From contig CAIKEU010000047.1 of NCBI GenBank assembly GCA_903826575.1, positions 62,001 to 126,000 of the forward strand: a stretch of 64,000 bases of DNA, in the 5' to 3' direction. A model generated the notes under the pieces. The model saw only the letters and a program-made list of their open reading frames with translations, was not told the DNA's origin and made no database searches. A program made the position numbers and the translations under genes. The stretch comes from an uncultured bacterium. GTDB lineage: Bacteria > Actinomycetota > Actinomycetes > S36-B12 > CAIYMF01. Positions 37,333 to 45,052 of this stretch are shown here, one piece after another. Within the stretch, counting starts at the first letter, position 1. Every line of letters starts with the position of its first letter.

Positions 37333-38355
37333 TCAATGTTTCGAGCCAACAAGGAAGCCAAAACCCCATGAGCCGTGCATCGTGGTCAGTACGATAGGGA
37401 ATCGCCACCACGCTGAGGCTGGCAAACCTCGACCCACAACAAGCGAACCTGCGCCGATCAAAAGTAGATACCCCACCGGTGCCAGCCAACCCAGCGACAA
37501 CCACGCGGGGCCACCCCACGCTGAGATAAGCCCAGCGATCGTCCCCGCGATCACACCGGTGACAGCGACTGGGGCGGCCAGGTAACGCGCCGAGACGGTG
37601 CTGGGATGACGTCGAACCACTTCACGACGCCATCGGCCATAGTCGAAATACTGATTCGCCAACGTACGGATGGATCCACGCGGCCGGTACGTCACGCGCA
37701 TCTTGGGCGTAAACCAGATCAACCCACCAGATTCTCGAATCCGCAGGTTCATCTCCCAGTCCTGAGCTCGCACCATGCTCTCGTCGTAACCGCCGACCCG
37801 ATCAAGTGCGCTGCGGGTAAACGCCCCGAGATAAACCGTCGGTGCGGGACCTTCGTGCCCACCGATGTGAAAGGACGCACCACCAACGCCAAGCGGCGTC
37901 GTCATTGCCCGAGCAACCGCCATTTCGAAAGGGGTCACACCCTCAGCCGCCATGATGCCGCCCACATTGTCAGCACCTGTCCGCTGAAGGGTTTCAATGG
38001 CAACGGCAACGTAGTCAGTGGGCACCTCGGCATGCCCGTCACAACGAACCACATAGGAGAACTGTGATGCCGCAATGGCGAGGTTGAGACCGGCAGGGGT
38101 GCGACCTGACGGGTTATCCACCAACAGAACTCTTGAATCTACGTCGGCCAACCGGTGCGCAACTACGTGAGTGTCATCGTGGCTCGGGCCAAGAGCAAGT
38201 ACAACCTCAAGCGGACCGTCGTAGCTTTGATCCAGCAGTCTACCCACAGCCACTTCGAGGTATTTGGCCTCATTGAGTACCGGGACCACGATAGAGACAC
38301 CCGGCGATGCACCCTGTTTGGGATCATCGCGTGGCGGCGTTCCGTCGCTGTTCAT
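37333..38355 (-). CDS. Family 2 glycosyltransferase with C-terminal membrane helices (ExoA-like)
   Basis: 340 residues. The GT2 domain covers residues about 20-250: VSIVVPVLNEAKYLEVAVGRL, VLALGPSHDDTH, YVVRCDGHAEVPTDYV (metal-binding Asp) and the later DESMVRAQDWEMNLRIRESGG. Two or three membrane helices end the protein (TGVIAGTIAGLISAW, LAPVGYLLLIGAGSLVVG). This matches ExoA-type succinoglycan transferases that work at the membrane. It is transcribed leftwards ahead of the GtrA module and is divergent from the second LCP gene. The ATG has TAGTCT 7 bases upstream and no ribosome-binding site. Confidence 0.88.
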   Translation of the reverse strand: MNSDGTPPRDDPKQGASPGVSIVVPVLNEAKYLEVAVGRLLDQSYDGPLEVVLALGPSHDDTHVVAHRLADVDSRVLLVDNPSGRTPAGLNLAIAASQFSYVVRCDGHAEVPTDYVAVAIETLQRTGADNVGGIMAAEGVTPFEMAVARAMTTPLGVGGASFHIGGHEGPAPTVYLGAFTRSALDRVGGYDESMVRAQDWEMNLRIRESGGLIWFTPKMRVTYRPRGSIRTLANQYFDYGRWRREVVRRHPSTVSARYLAAPVAVTGVIAGTIAGLISAWGGPAWLSLGWLAPVGYLLLIGAGSLVVGRGLPASAWWRFPIVLTTMHGSWGFGFLVGSKH

Positions 38356-38362
38356 CAGGCTA

Positions 38363-38368
38363 AGACTA
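38363..38368 (-). promoter_or_regulatory. -10 box of leaderless GT2 gene
   Basis: TAGTCT on the minus strand, 7 bases before the ATG at 38355. Its context CACTAGTCTT is identical to that of the purK box at 48643-48648. Confidence 0.5.
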
Positions 38369-38479
38369 GTGAACCGTCACGGGGGAAGGACGCAGGCTGG
38401 GGCAAAGCCCACCTCTTCATACACACGCCTGATTCTTTCTACGGCGTTGCGACACCAAATTCGCATCTCGATCGTCGTA

Positions 38480-38505
38480 CCGTGTGATGAATACAAAGCA
38501 CACGG
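38480..38505. promoter_or_regulatory. Inverted repeat upstream of second LCP gene
   Basis: CCGTGTG and CACACGG are perfect 7-base arms with a 12-base centre, ending 16 bases before the LCP start. The left arm overlaps TACCGT (38478-38483), a possible -10 box, so a repressor site is plausible. A 12-base centre is also found in the accA-upstream repeat. Confidence 0.4.
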
Positions 38506-38521
38506 CGAACGGAACTTCCCC

Positions 38522-39934
38522 ATGACCGCAACGCCCGCAGTTCATCGACGCATGCGCGTCGCTGCTGCTGTCACGTCCATTGGCGTGCTCGTAACGAGCA
38601 CTGTTGGCTACGCCGCTGTCCAGAGATACTCAGGGCAAGTGAGTCTTGTTGACGCCGGCACCGCCGGCGGTGCATTGAGCGACGGACAGCCGCTGAACAT
38701 GCTGGTCGTCGCAAGTGACGACCGCGCGGGACTCTCGCGTAAGGAGAAGAACAGTCTTCACCTCGGCCACCAGGACTACGGCGCACACACCGACACGATG
38801 ATGCTCGTACACCTGTCTGGCGACGGCTCGCACATCACCGCAGTCTCACTTCCCCGCGACACTCTTGTGACCATTCCTGACTGGACTGATTCGACGGGTA
38901 AGCATCACGCAGCAAGCCAAGCAAAACTGAATGCGGCGTACAGCATTGGTGGACCAAAGTTGATGGTTCAGACGGTCGAAGGTGCCACCGGGGTTACCAT
39001 CGATCACTATGCGGAAATAAACTTTGCCGGGTTCTTGCGCATGGTGAATGCCCTTGGCGGAGTTGAGGTTTGCCTATCGAAGGCAACGACGGACAAGAAC
39101 TCAGGCCTCAACCTGCCAGCCGGACGTCAAACCGTATCTGGCGCGCAAGCGTTGGCCTACGTGCGCGCCCGCTATATCGACCCGAGTGCCGACATTGGCC
39201 GGATGAAGCGTCAGCAGAAGTTTATTGGAGCGATGGCTAAGAAGGCGCTGTCCGGTTCAACGCTTACGAATCCAGCGAAGCTCGATGGCTTCTTGTCCGC
39301 GCTCGCCAGCAGCATCAAAACCGACAATGGCCTCGGGCCAAATCAGATGGTTGATTTGGTGGACCGTTTCAAAGCAATCAATCCCTCGTCGATCACGATG
39401 GCAACCGTTCCGATTGCCGGCGACAAGCATGTTGGCGGTCTCGGTGACGTACTGATGTGGGATGAGCAGCGGGCGAAGGCGATCTTCCACAGCATGGCAA
39501 ACGACCAACCCATTGGCGCTAAGCCAGTTCCAGAGCCGTCAGCCGCCGTGACGGTGGCTCCAACCTCGATCAGTGTGCTGGTTCTGAATGGGACGTCCAA
39601 GACCGGACTTGCAACCACGGCGGCACAGGCTTTGACGGGAGTCGGCTTTGTGCTGTCCGCACCACCGACCAATGCCCCGACGACGGTCGGAGCAAACACC
39701 GTCATCAGGTACGATCCACGCTTCTCCGAATCAATCAAGACCGTTCAAGCCGCACTGCCCGGTGCCACGGCCGTCGCCGTACCGGGATTCGGACGCACCT
39801 TCGAGGTGACAGTTGGCTCAGGCTTCAACGGTGTATCCCCTGTGCACGTAGCGGTATCAGCCAAAGCTTCGACTACCTCGTCTGGACCCGCTCCTGTGCA
39901 CACCCGAACGGCCGCAGACGATCTCTGCGGCTAA
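38522..39934 (+). CDS. Second LytR-CpsA-Psr (LCP) family ligase with LytR_C domain
   Basis: 470 residues from ATG 38522 (GGAAC at 7-8 bases is a weak ribosome-binding site). One membrane helix near the N terminus (VAAAVTSIGVLVTSTVGYAA), then the LCP domain: LNMLVVASDDRAG, VSLPRDTLVTIP, KLNAAYSIGG, INFAGFLRMVNALGGVEVC, VRARYIDPSADIGRMKRQQ. A LytR_C domain (ISVLVLNGTSKTGLATTAAQAL) follows. Its MGTD-type motif is changed to VASDD. Only two cysteines are visible outside the helix region, VEVC in the LCP domain and the near-terminal DDLCG, which could form a disulfide. It closes the glycan locus and probably attaches its product to peptidoglycan. Confidence 0.92.
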   Translation: MTATPAVHRRMRVAAAVTSIGVLVTSTVGYAAVQRYSGQVSLVDAGTAGGALSDGQPLNMLVVASDDRAGLSRKEKNSLHLGHQDYGAHTDTMMLVHLSGDGSHITAVSLPRDTLVTIPDWTDSTGKHHAASQAKLNAAYSIGGPKLMVQTVEGATGVTIDHYAEINFAGFLRMVNALGGVEVCLSKATTDKNSGLNLPAGRQTVSGAQALAYVRARYIDPSADIGRMKRQQKFIGAMAKKALSGSTLTNPAKLDGFLSALASSIKTDNGLGPNQMVDLVDRFKAINPSSITMATVPIAGDKHVGGLGDVLMWDEQRAKAIFHSMANDQPIGAKPVPEPSAAVTVAPTSISVLVLNGTSKTGLATTAAQALTGVGFVLSAPPTNAPTTVGANTVIRYDPRFSESIKTVQAALPGATAVAVPGFGRTFEVTVGSGFNGVSPVHVAVSAKASTTSSGPAPVHTRTAADDLCG

Positions 39935-40023
39935 CCAGATCGCCGCTTGATCACGACGAAGAACCCGCCTAAGTCGAAACAAGTCGCGCGCAGGGGTGAC
40001 AATCAAGGAGTGCAGGCGACGAG

Positions 40024-41403
40024 ATGAGCGTTCCTAGCGACTGGTGGCATCTAGCGGTCGCCATCGCCGTAGGTTTGCTCGTGGGTCTCGAGCGGGAACG
40101 TTCGGGGCACGAATCGGTCGGAGCCCGAACCTTTGGGATCGCTGGCTTGATTGGCGGTGTGAGCGCCGCCATCTCTCCGGTGGCAGCAGGAGCGGCCATT
40201 CTTACCGCCGGAATCTTGGCTGCAGTAGCACGATTTCGCGACCAATCCAACGCAACCGGTAACACAACAGAGATCGCCCTGGTGGCCGTTGTCGGCCTTG
40301 GCGCATTGAGTTGGACGTCGCCCGCGCTGGCAGTCGGCGCGGCGGTTGCAATGCTCACACTGCTGTGGGCAAAGAAACCGATCCACCATCTCGCCGAAGA
40401 CCTAATCACCGATAGCGACGAGCGAGATGCCCTTATCTTCTTTGTTGCCGCGTTCATCATTCTTCCGCTCGCGCCGGACGTGGATCTGGGACCGTTTGGA
40501 GCCCTTAACCCACACCGCATTTGGACGATCGTTGTCCTTCTGACAGCAACCGGATGGCTCGGCTACGTCGCATCGCGCATCCTCGGCCCCCGACGCGGAC
40601 TGGCCATCACCGGACTCGCTGGCGGCTTCGTGTCCGCCTCAGCCACAACGGCAGCGATGGCTCACCGGGCACGAAATCATGACGTCGAAAACGATGCGCT
40701 CGCGGCCGCAATTCTTGCAAGTCTGTCCTCGCTCGTTCTGTTGAGCAGCATTTGCTGGTTTGTGTCACCAAGCGTCTTTACCGCACTCATTCCTTCGAGC
40801 ATCGTTGGTGGGATTGCACTCATCGCAGTGGCTGCTGCCGCGCTCTTCCAACACTCACGTCTTAGTGGAGTTCTGCACCCCGTCCCGAGAGGGGTCAACC
40901 GGGCACACCGATCGGGTCCACAACTCACGGACGCCACATCTGTTGCCGTACCCGCTGAGACCCCGGTACCAGCTGAACCAACTGAGCGAACCCAGCCAGC
41001 TAAACCAGAGCATGCCGCTATCCCCGAACAAGAGCCCGTTAGCCCGCGACCATTCGACATCAAGCCCGTATTCCTACTTGCGGCAGTGCTTACCCTGGCT
41101 CTATTACTGGGACGATGGGGAGCAGCAGCATTCGGAACCACTGGCCTGACTGCAGTTTCGGCCCTCATCGGACTTGCCGATTCACACGCAGCTGCCCTAG
41201 CGGCCGCCCAACTTGAGGCCGCAGGGTCTGTGTCGACCACAGCCGCCCTCTTCGCAATTGCCGCAGCGTTGGCGGCCAACATGATTGTGAAAATTGTTCT
41301 GGCCTTCGTCGCCGGTGGAATGCGCATTGGCGCACGGTTCACCACATTGATGTGTGTTCCTGTTGTCGCATTTACGACCACGCTCTACCTAACAACTCGC
41401 TGA
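40024..41403 (+). CDS. DUF4010/MgtC-SapB family membrane protein
   Basis: 459 residues, almost wholly hydrophobic with about twelve helices. The N-terminal part has GLLVGLERER, the signature of the MgtC/SapB family, with GARTFGIAGLIGG after it. The C-terminal part is a DUF4010 domain (FLLAAVLTLALLLGRW; ASTTAALFAIAAALAAN-like repeats). Between them lies a hydrophilic Pro/Glu-rich stretch of about 60 residues that is probably cytoplasmic. MgtC proteins affect magnesium and ATPase regulation in pathogens; the role of the DUF4010 fusion is not known. Ribosome-binding AAGGAG lies rather far (13 bases) from the ATG. Not linked to the neighbours. Confidence 0.85.
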   Translation: MSVPSDWWHLAVAIAVGLLVGLERERSGHESVGARTFGIAGLIGGVSAAISPVAAGAAILTAGILAAVARFRDQSNATGNTTEIALVAVVGLGALSWTSPALAVGAAVAMLTLLWAKKPIHHLAEDLITDSDERDALIFFVAAFIILPLAPDVDLGPFGALNPHRIWTIVVLLTATGWLGYVASRILGPRRGLAITGLAGGFVSASATTAAMAHRARNHDVENDALAAAILASLSSLVLLSSICWFVSPSVFTALIPSSIVGGIALIAVAAAALFQHSRLSGVLHPVPRGVNRAHRSGPQLTDATSVAVPAETPVPAEPTERTQPAKPEHAAIPEQEPVSPRPFDIKPVFLLAAVLTLALLLGRWGAAAFGTTGLTAVSALIGLADSHAAALAAAQLEAAGSVSTTAALFAIAAALAANMIVKIVLAFVAGGMRIGARFTTLMCVPVVAFTTTLYLTTR

Positions 41404-41428
41404 CGGCATCAACTCCAGATACGAAACA

Positions 41429-41434
41429 TAGACT
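41429..41434 (+). promoter_or_regulatory. -10 box of leaderless DUF4031 gene
   Basis: TAGACT stands exactly 6 bases before the ATG at 41441; there is no purine-rich ribosome-binding site in between. Confidence 0.5.
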
Positions 41435-41440
41435 GCGCAC

Positions 41441-41749
41441 ATGGCGATCCTCATCGATCCACCTCAGTGGTGGAACCACGAAAGATGGTGGGGACATATG
41501 GTCAGCGACGTATCCCTCGATGAACTGCACGAGTTCGCGCAGCGGCTTGGAATACCTGAGCGTGGCTTCGACCGTGATCACTACGACATTCCTGAGCAGC
41601 TGCAGCAGCGTGCTGTTGACGAAGGCGCCGTTCTAGTGTCATCACGGGAACTGATGGAACGACTTCGGGCGGCAGGACTTCGAGTGCGTAAGGAGCCACG
41701 AACAGGGCCGACTCCGCACGCGCCCCGGCACAACTCAGTGTCCGATTGA
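41441..41749 (+). CDS. DUF4031 family protein
   Basis: 102 residues. The conserved DUF4031 core is clear: MAILIDPPQWWNHERWWGHM at the N terminus, then HEFAQRLGIPERGFDRDHYDIP. Function is unknown; the family is short, soluble and widespread in actinobacteria. The last 15 bases overlap, tail to tail, the 3' end of the FAD oxidoreductase gene on the other strand. Its leaderless promoter makes this an independent transcription unit. Confidence 0.85.
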   Translation: MAILIDPPQWWNHERWWGHMVSDVSLDELHEFAQRLGIPERGFDRDHYDIPEQLQQRAVDEGAVLVSSRELMERLRAAGLRVRKEPRTGPTPHAPRHNSVSD

Positions 41750-43165
41750 TTTCCAGAATGCTGCGGCCGACTTCGATGGATTTCCGGACTTGGCCTCCTG
41801 ACGATCTGCATTCATCATCAGCTGGGTTACCGCGTTTACCCCTAGCCATCGAGCGGGTTCCGGTTCCCACTTGCGCGAGAGTCGACCTGCCCAAGGCAGT
41901 TGCAGTAGTTCGGAATTCCTTACGTCAAGAATCGCATCGCGCAGGGTTCGTCCCGCGATGTTCGAGGTCGCCACCCCATCGCCTACGTATCCGCCTGCGA
42001 TCGCAATACCCGACGCGCGATCAAAGTTGACCGACGGCACCCAATCCCGAGGAATGCCCAAGTTGCCGCCCCACTCGTGGGTGTATTCAATATCGCGCAA
42101 CAACGGGAACATGTCAGCAATGATGTCGCGCAGCATCGTGTGCACTCGCGCATCAAGGTCGAACTCCGGGCGCACCTGCGACCCGTAGTGATACGGGGCA
42201 CCACGGCCGCCAAATGCAATCCGACCATCCTGCGTGCGCTGGCCATAGATCCGCAAATGCCTTTTATCAGAGAAGGTTTCGCGATCGTTCAGGCCAATAG
42301 CTTCCCATTGCGCCTCGCTCAATGGAGCAGTACCGATCATGAGTGAGTACATGGGAACGATGTCGCGCTGTGCACCGGCGATCGAGGGGGTGAATCCTTC
42401 CGTCCCGCGCACAATGACGTCTGCCCGCAGATCTCCGCGATCCGTCCGAACAAGGTGCGGTTCAATCGCCGTCACCGTCGTCGTCTCGTGAATAGTCACC
42501 CCAAGAGACCTAACCACCTTCGCCAGACCACGAACGAGGTCCAACGGTTGGATCACTGCACAGTTGGGATTGAACGTGCCGCCAAGAGTGCGAGTAATGG
42601 CGACACGATCACCAGCTTGCGCGGCAGTCAGCAGAACGATCTGCTCGTCCCCAAATCCCCAATCACGCCAACCCTGAACCTCCGCCTGAGTGCGCGCCCA
42701 CTGCGCCTCATTTCGAGCGACTGAGACATAGCCACCTTGGTGGAAGCCACAGTCGATACCTTCCAGCTCAGCGATACGGCCGACCTCGACGACAGTGTCA
42801 TTCATCGCCCGCTGCATCCGAATGGCGCCATCACGGTCAGACAGTGACGCCATCTTGCGCATGGACGACGGGAAGATCGCCGAGGCCCAGCCGCCATTGC
42901 GCCCAGAGGCACCAAAGCCCACGAGGTTGCGCTCAAGAATGGTGATGCGAAGAGACGGATCGGCTTTGACGAGGTAGTACGCCGTCCACAAACCGGTGTA
43001 GCCACCGCCAACGATCACGACGTCGGTGGATCCAGATCCCGGCAGCGGGACCGGCTCGGTTGCAGGGAGGTGGGCTGTGTCGCGCCACAAGCTTGCCGGG
43101 CCAGCGAGCGCAGAGTTACTCAGCTCGCGCTGCTTTTGCGTCGTGGTGTCTGGCGCGGAAGTCAT
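41735..43165 (-). CDS. FAD-dependent amine/amino-acid oxidoreductase (DAO/DadA-like)
   Basis: 476 residues from ATG 43165, which overlaps the upstream stop as ATGA. The FAD-binding Rossmann motif VVIVGGGYTGLWTAYYL is near residue 50, followed by ILERNLVGFGASGRNGGWA, the region that often binds FAD covalently or closely in the gamma-glutamylputrescine oxidase branch. The C-terminal GGNLGIPRDWVPSV and AGGYVGDGVATSNIAGRTLRD are family motifs. It probably oxidises a secondary or primary amine in the cytoplasm. It is the last gene of a three-gene operon with a PPOX-fold protein and a PLP enzyme. Confidence 0.87.
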   Translation of the reverse strand: MTSAPDTTTQKQRELSNSALAGPASLWRDTAHLPATEPVPLPGSGSTDVVIVGGGYTGLWTAYYLVKADPSLRITILERNLVGFGASGRNGGWASAIFPSSMRKMASLSDRDGAIRMQRAMNDTVVEVGRIAELEGIDCGFHQGGYVSVARNEAQWARTQAEVQGWRDWGFGDEQIVLLTAAQAGDRVAITRTLGGTFNPNCAVIQPLDLVRGLAKVVRSLGVTIHETTTVTAIEPHLVRTDRGDLRADVIVRGTEGFTPSIAGAQRDIVPMYSLMIGTAPLSEAQWEAIGLNDRETFSDKRHLRIYGQRTQDGRIAFGGRGAPYHYGSQVRPEFDLDARVHTMLRDIIADMFPLLRDIEYTHEWGGNLGIPRDWVPSVNFDRASGIAIAGGYVGDGVATSNIAGRTLRDAILDVRNSELLQLPWAGRLSRKWEPEPARWLGVNAVTQLMMNADRQEAKSGNPSKSAAAFWKSIGH

Positions 43166-43611
43166 GATGTCCCTACTCGCCAATGGCGATTCACCCAGTT
43201 ATCCGAGGACACAACCTCCCACGAAATCGCTTTCGCGGGACGGATTTCATACAGCTGAGTACCTGCCATGGACGGCTGTCCCGGCAAGTACTCCACATCA
43301 TCCGGTTGGACGTACTTGCTGGCGTACGCTGTCACAATCGCTGCATTGTCCAGCGACACCTCACTGACGTGCGCCTCCCCATGGAGGATTAACACGCTGT
43401 CGCCACTTTCGAGATGCGCAACTAAGCGAGGATCTGCGGCCAGATTCTTGCTGCGCACCGCCGTTGGCTGACCATAAAAGTACAAGGCTTCGTCGATCAC
43501 GACGCCCCACACGGGCACTGAATGTGGACCCCCTTCTCCCGCGGTTGCGATCCACCAATTACGCGAGTCAGAGAACCGAGACGCAATCTCCGCCCATGCC
43601 AGGTCACTCAT
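43162..43611 (-). CDS. PPOX-fold (pyridoxamine phosphate oxidase/F420-binding) protein
   Basis: 149 residues of the split-barrel flavin/F420-binding superfamily: NWWIATAGEGGPHSVPVWGVV, LYFYGQPTAVRSKNLAADPRLVAHLESGD and VLILHGEA are typical. Many actinobacterial members of this form bind F420 rather than FMN, and the window has F420 genes, but the cofactor cannot be decided by eye. The gene starts 2 bases after the PLP enzyme stop and overlaps the oxidoreductase start (ATGA). A joint role in amine or amino-acid turnover is inferred. Confidence 0.83.
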   Translation of the reverse strand: MSDLAWAEIASRFSDSRNWWIATAGEGGPHSVPVWGVVIDEALYFYGQPTAVRSKNLAADPRLVAHLESGDSVLILHGEAHVSEVSLDNAAIVTAYASKYVQPDDVEYLPGQPSMAGTQLYEIRPAKAISWEVVSSDNWVNRHWRVGTS

Positions 43612-43613
43612 AA

Positions 43614-44789
43614 TCAGTTCGCCTTCGTCAGCTCGACGAGTGCTGCGAGCAAGGCGTCAACATCGCTCTCGGTCGTATAGCGGACGATACCCGCACGCAC
43701 AGCACCACCGGTGGCACGCAAACCAAGTGCATCAATTAATTCACATGCGTAGTTGTCGCCATGCCATACAGCGATCTTCATGGACGCTAAATACCGATCC
43801 ACCTCTTCTGGACTGTGCCCAGCGACGGTAAAAATCACCGTTGGCGCACGGTCCGGTGTAACAGATGGGGCATGAACTCGCACACCCGAAATCTCATGCA
43901 AACCCTCCTGGAGCCGAGCGAGTAAGCGGGTTTCCTTCTCCGCTTCATCGACCAGCGGAGTCTCCATCATGAACTCGGCGGCAGCAGCAATACCAGCCAG
44001 CAGTTCAATTTGCGGCGTTCCAGTTTCCCAACGCGCAGGGCCGTCGTAGTCGGCCGGACGCACGCGGTAAGGCTCGATATCGCGTAGCAAGTTGTCGCGA
44101 ACGACGAGAACACCCGCATGCGGTCCGTACCACTTGTATGGCGAGGTCGACAGAACGTCAACATCTAATTCCGCTACATTCGTCGGAAGGTGCGGCACGC
44201 GTGCAACTCCATCAACCAAGATCCGCGCACCCATCTCGTGAGCGATCGCGGTAGCACGGGCCAGATCTGGCGCGTGACCCGTCAGGTTCGACGCACCTGA
44301 AATCGCAACCCAGCGAGTACGTCCGTCGGCACATAAATCTTTCAGTGGTTCTACGTCCAAGGTCCCGTCGGTAGGATCAACCTCGAGGAACTCAACCGTC
44401 GCCCCAACATCGCGTGCCGCCCACAGCCATGGACTGACATTTGAGTCGTGATCGAGCTGAGTGCACACGATCCGGTCACCGGGCTCCCAGTGACGCGACA
44501 GCGCGCGAGTGAAGGCGAACATCAGGTTCGTCGTACTCGGACCGAACACAACTTGATCAGACTCAGCACCAAGGAAGCGGGCAACCGTTGAACGCGCGTG
44601 CGCTACAACCTCGTCGCTGGCCTTGGTGGCCGCGAACTCACCGCCAAGGTTCGCCGGCTTCGGTGAACGCATGTAGTCAGCAATTGCGCTTACCGAAGTG
44701 TCGACAGGCAACGTGCCCGCGGGCCCGTCGAATCGAACCCAACCATCGGATAGCCCCGGGAAGCGCGAACGAACATCTGATGAAGTCAT
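43614..44789 (-). CDS. Class V aminotransferase, cysteine desulfurase-like (VC1184 subfamily)
   Basis: 391 residues from ATG 44789. The PLP-binding lysine is in STSPYKWYGPHAG; DHDSNVSPWLWAARD, SGASNLTGHAPDL and VDGVARVPHLP are class V motifs of the cysteine desulfurase-like branch. The subfamily is not the housekeeping SufS/IscS and its true reaction is unknown. An upstream in-frame ATG at 44864 would add 25 residues unlike the family; CAAGAT 6 bases before 44789 resembles the leaderless boxes and supports the shorter form. First gene of the operon with the PPOX and FAD genes. Confidence 0.85.
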   Translation of the reverse strand: MTSSDVRSRFPGLSDGWVRFDGPAGTLPVDTSVSAIADYMRSPKPANLGGEFAATKASDEVVAHARSTVARFLGAESDQVVFGPSTTNLMFAFTRALSRHWEPGDRIVCTQLDHDSNVSPWLWAARDVGATVEFLEVDPTDGTLDVEPLKDLCADGRTRWVAISGASNLTGHAPDLARATAIAHEMGARILVDGVARVPHLPTNVAELDVDVLSTSPYKWYGPHAGVLVVRDNLLRDIEPYRVRPADYDGPARWETGTPQIELLAGIAAAAEFMMETPLVDEAEKETRLLARLQEGLHEISGVRVHAPSVTPDRAPTVIFTVAGHSPEEVDRYLASMKIAVWHGDNYACELIDALGLRATGGAVRAGIVRYTTESDVDALLAALVELTKAN

Positions 44790-44911
44790 AGGCAGATCTT
44801 GCCAGCCCGGTGTCGATCGCACATCCCTACCCGCCACATTTGAATATGGCGTCGAATTAGCCATGGGTTACTGCGCGACGCTGAGTCACACAATGGCACG
44901 CAACCATGAAT

Positions 44912-44973
44912 ACACCGGGTCGCAAAAACACCGGGCCGCGAATCAACACCGCTTCACCAAATAACACTGGGTC
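44912..44973. repeat. Short direct repeats ACACYGGGYC upstream of ugd
   Basis: ACACCGGGTCGC (44912), ACACCGGGCCGC (44928, 16 bases on) and ACACTGGGTC (44964) repeat a motif in the 263-base gap between two divergent genes. The gap otherwise holds only the two promoters. The significance is unknown. Confidence 0.4.
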
Positions 44974-45040
44974 ATACACCATTCCCCCGTTCAGCCCAGT
45001 CAACCATCACGCGGGCAGGGAATGATCACCTTGATTCCCC

Positions 45041-45046
45041 TAGTCT
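45041..45046 (+). promoter_or_regulatory. -10 box of leaderless ugd gene
   Basis: TAGTCT stands exactly 6 bases before the ATG at 45053, with no ribosome-binding site. No good -35 hexamer is visible at 16-18 bases. Confidence 0.55.
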
Positions 45047-45052
45047 GGATAT

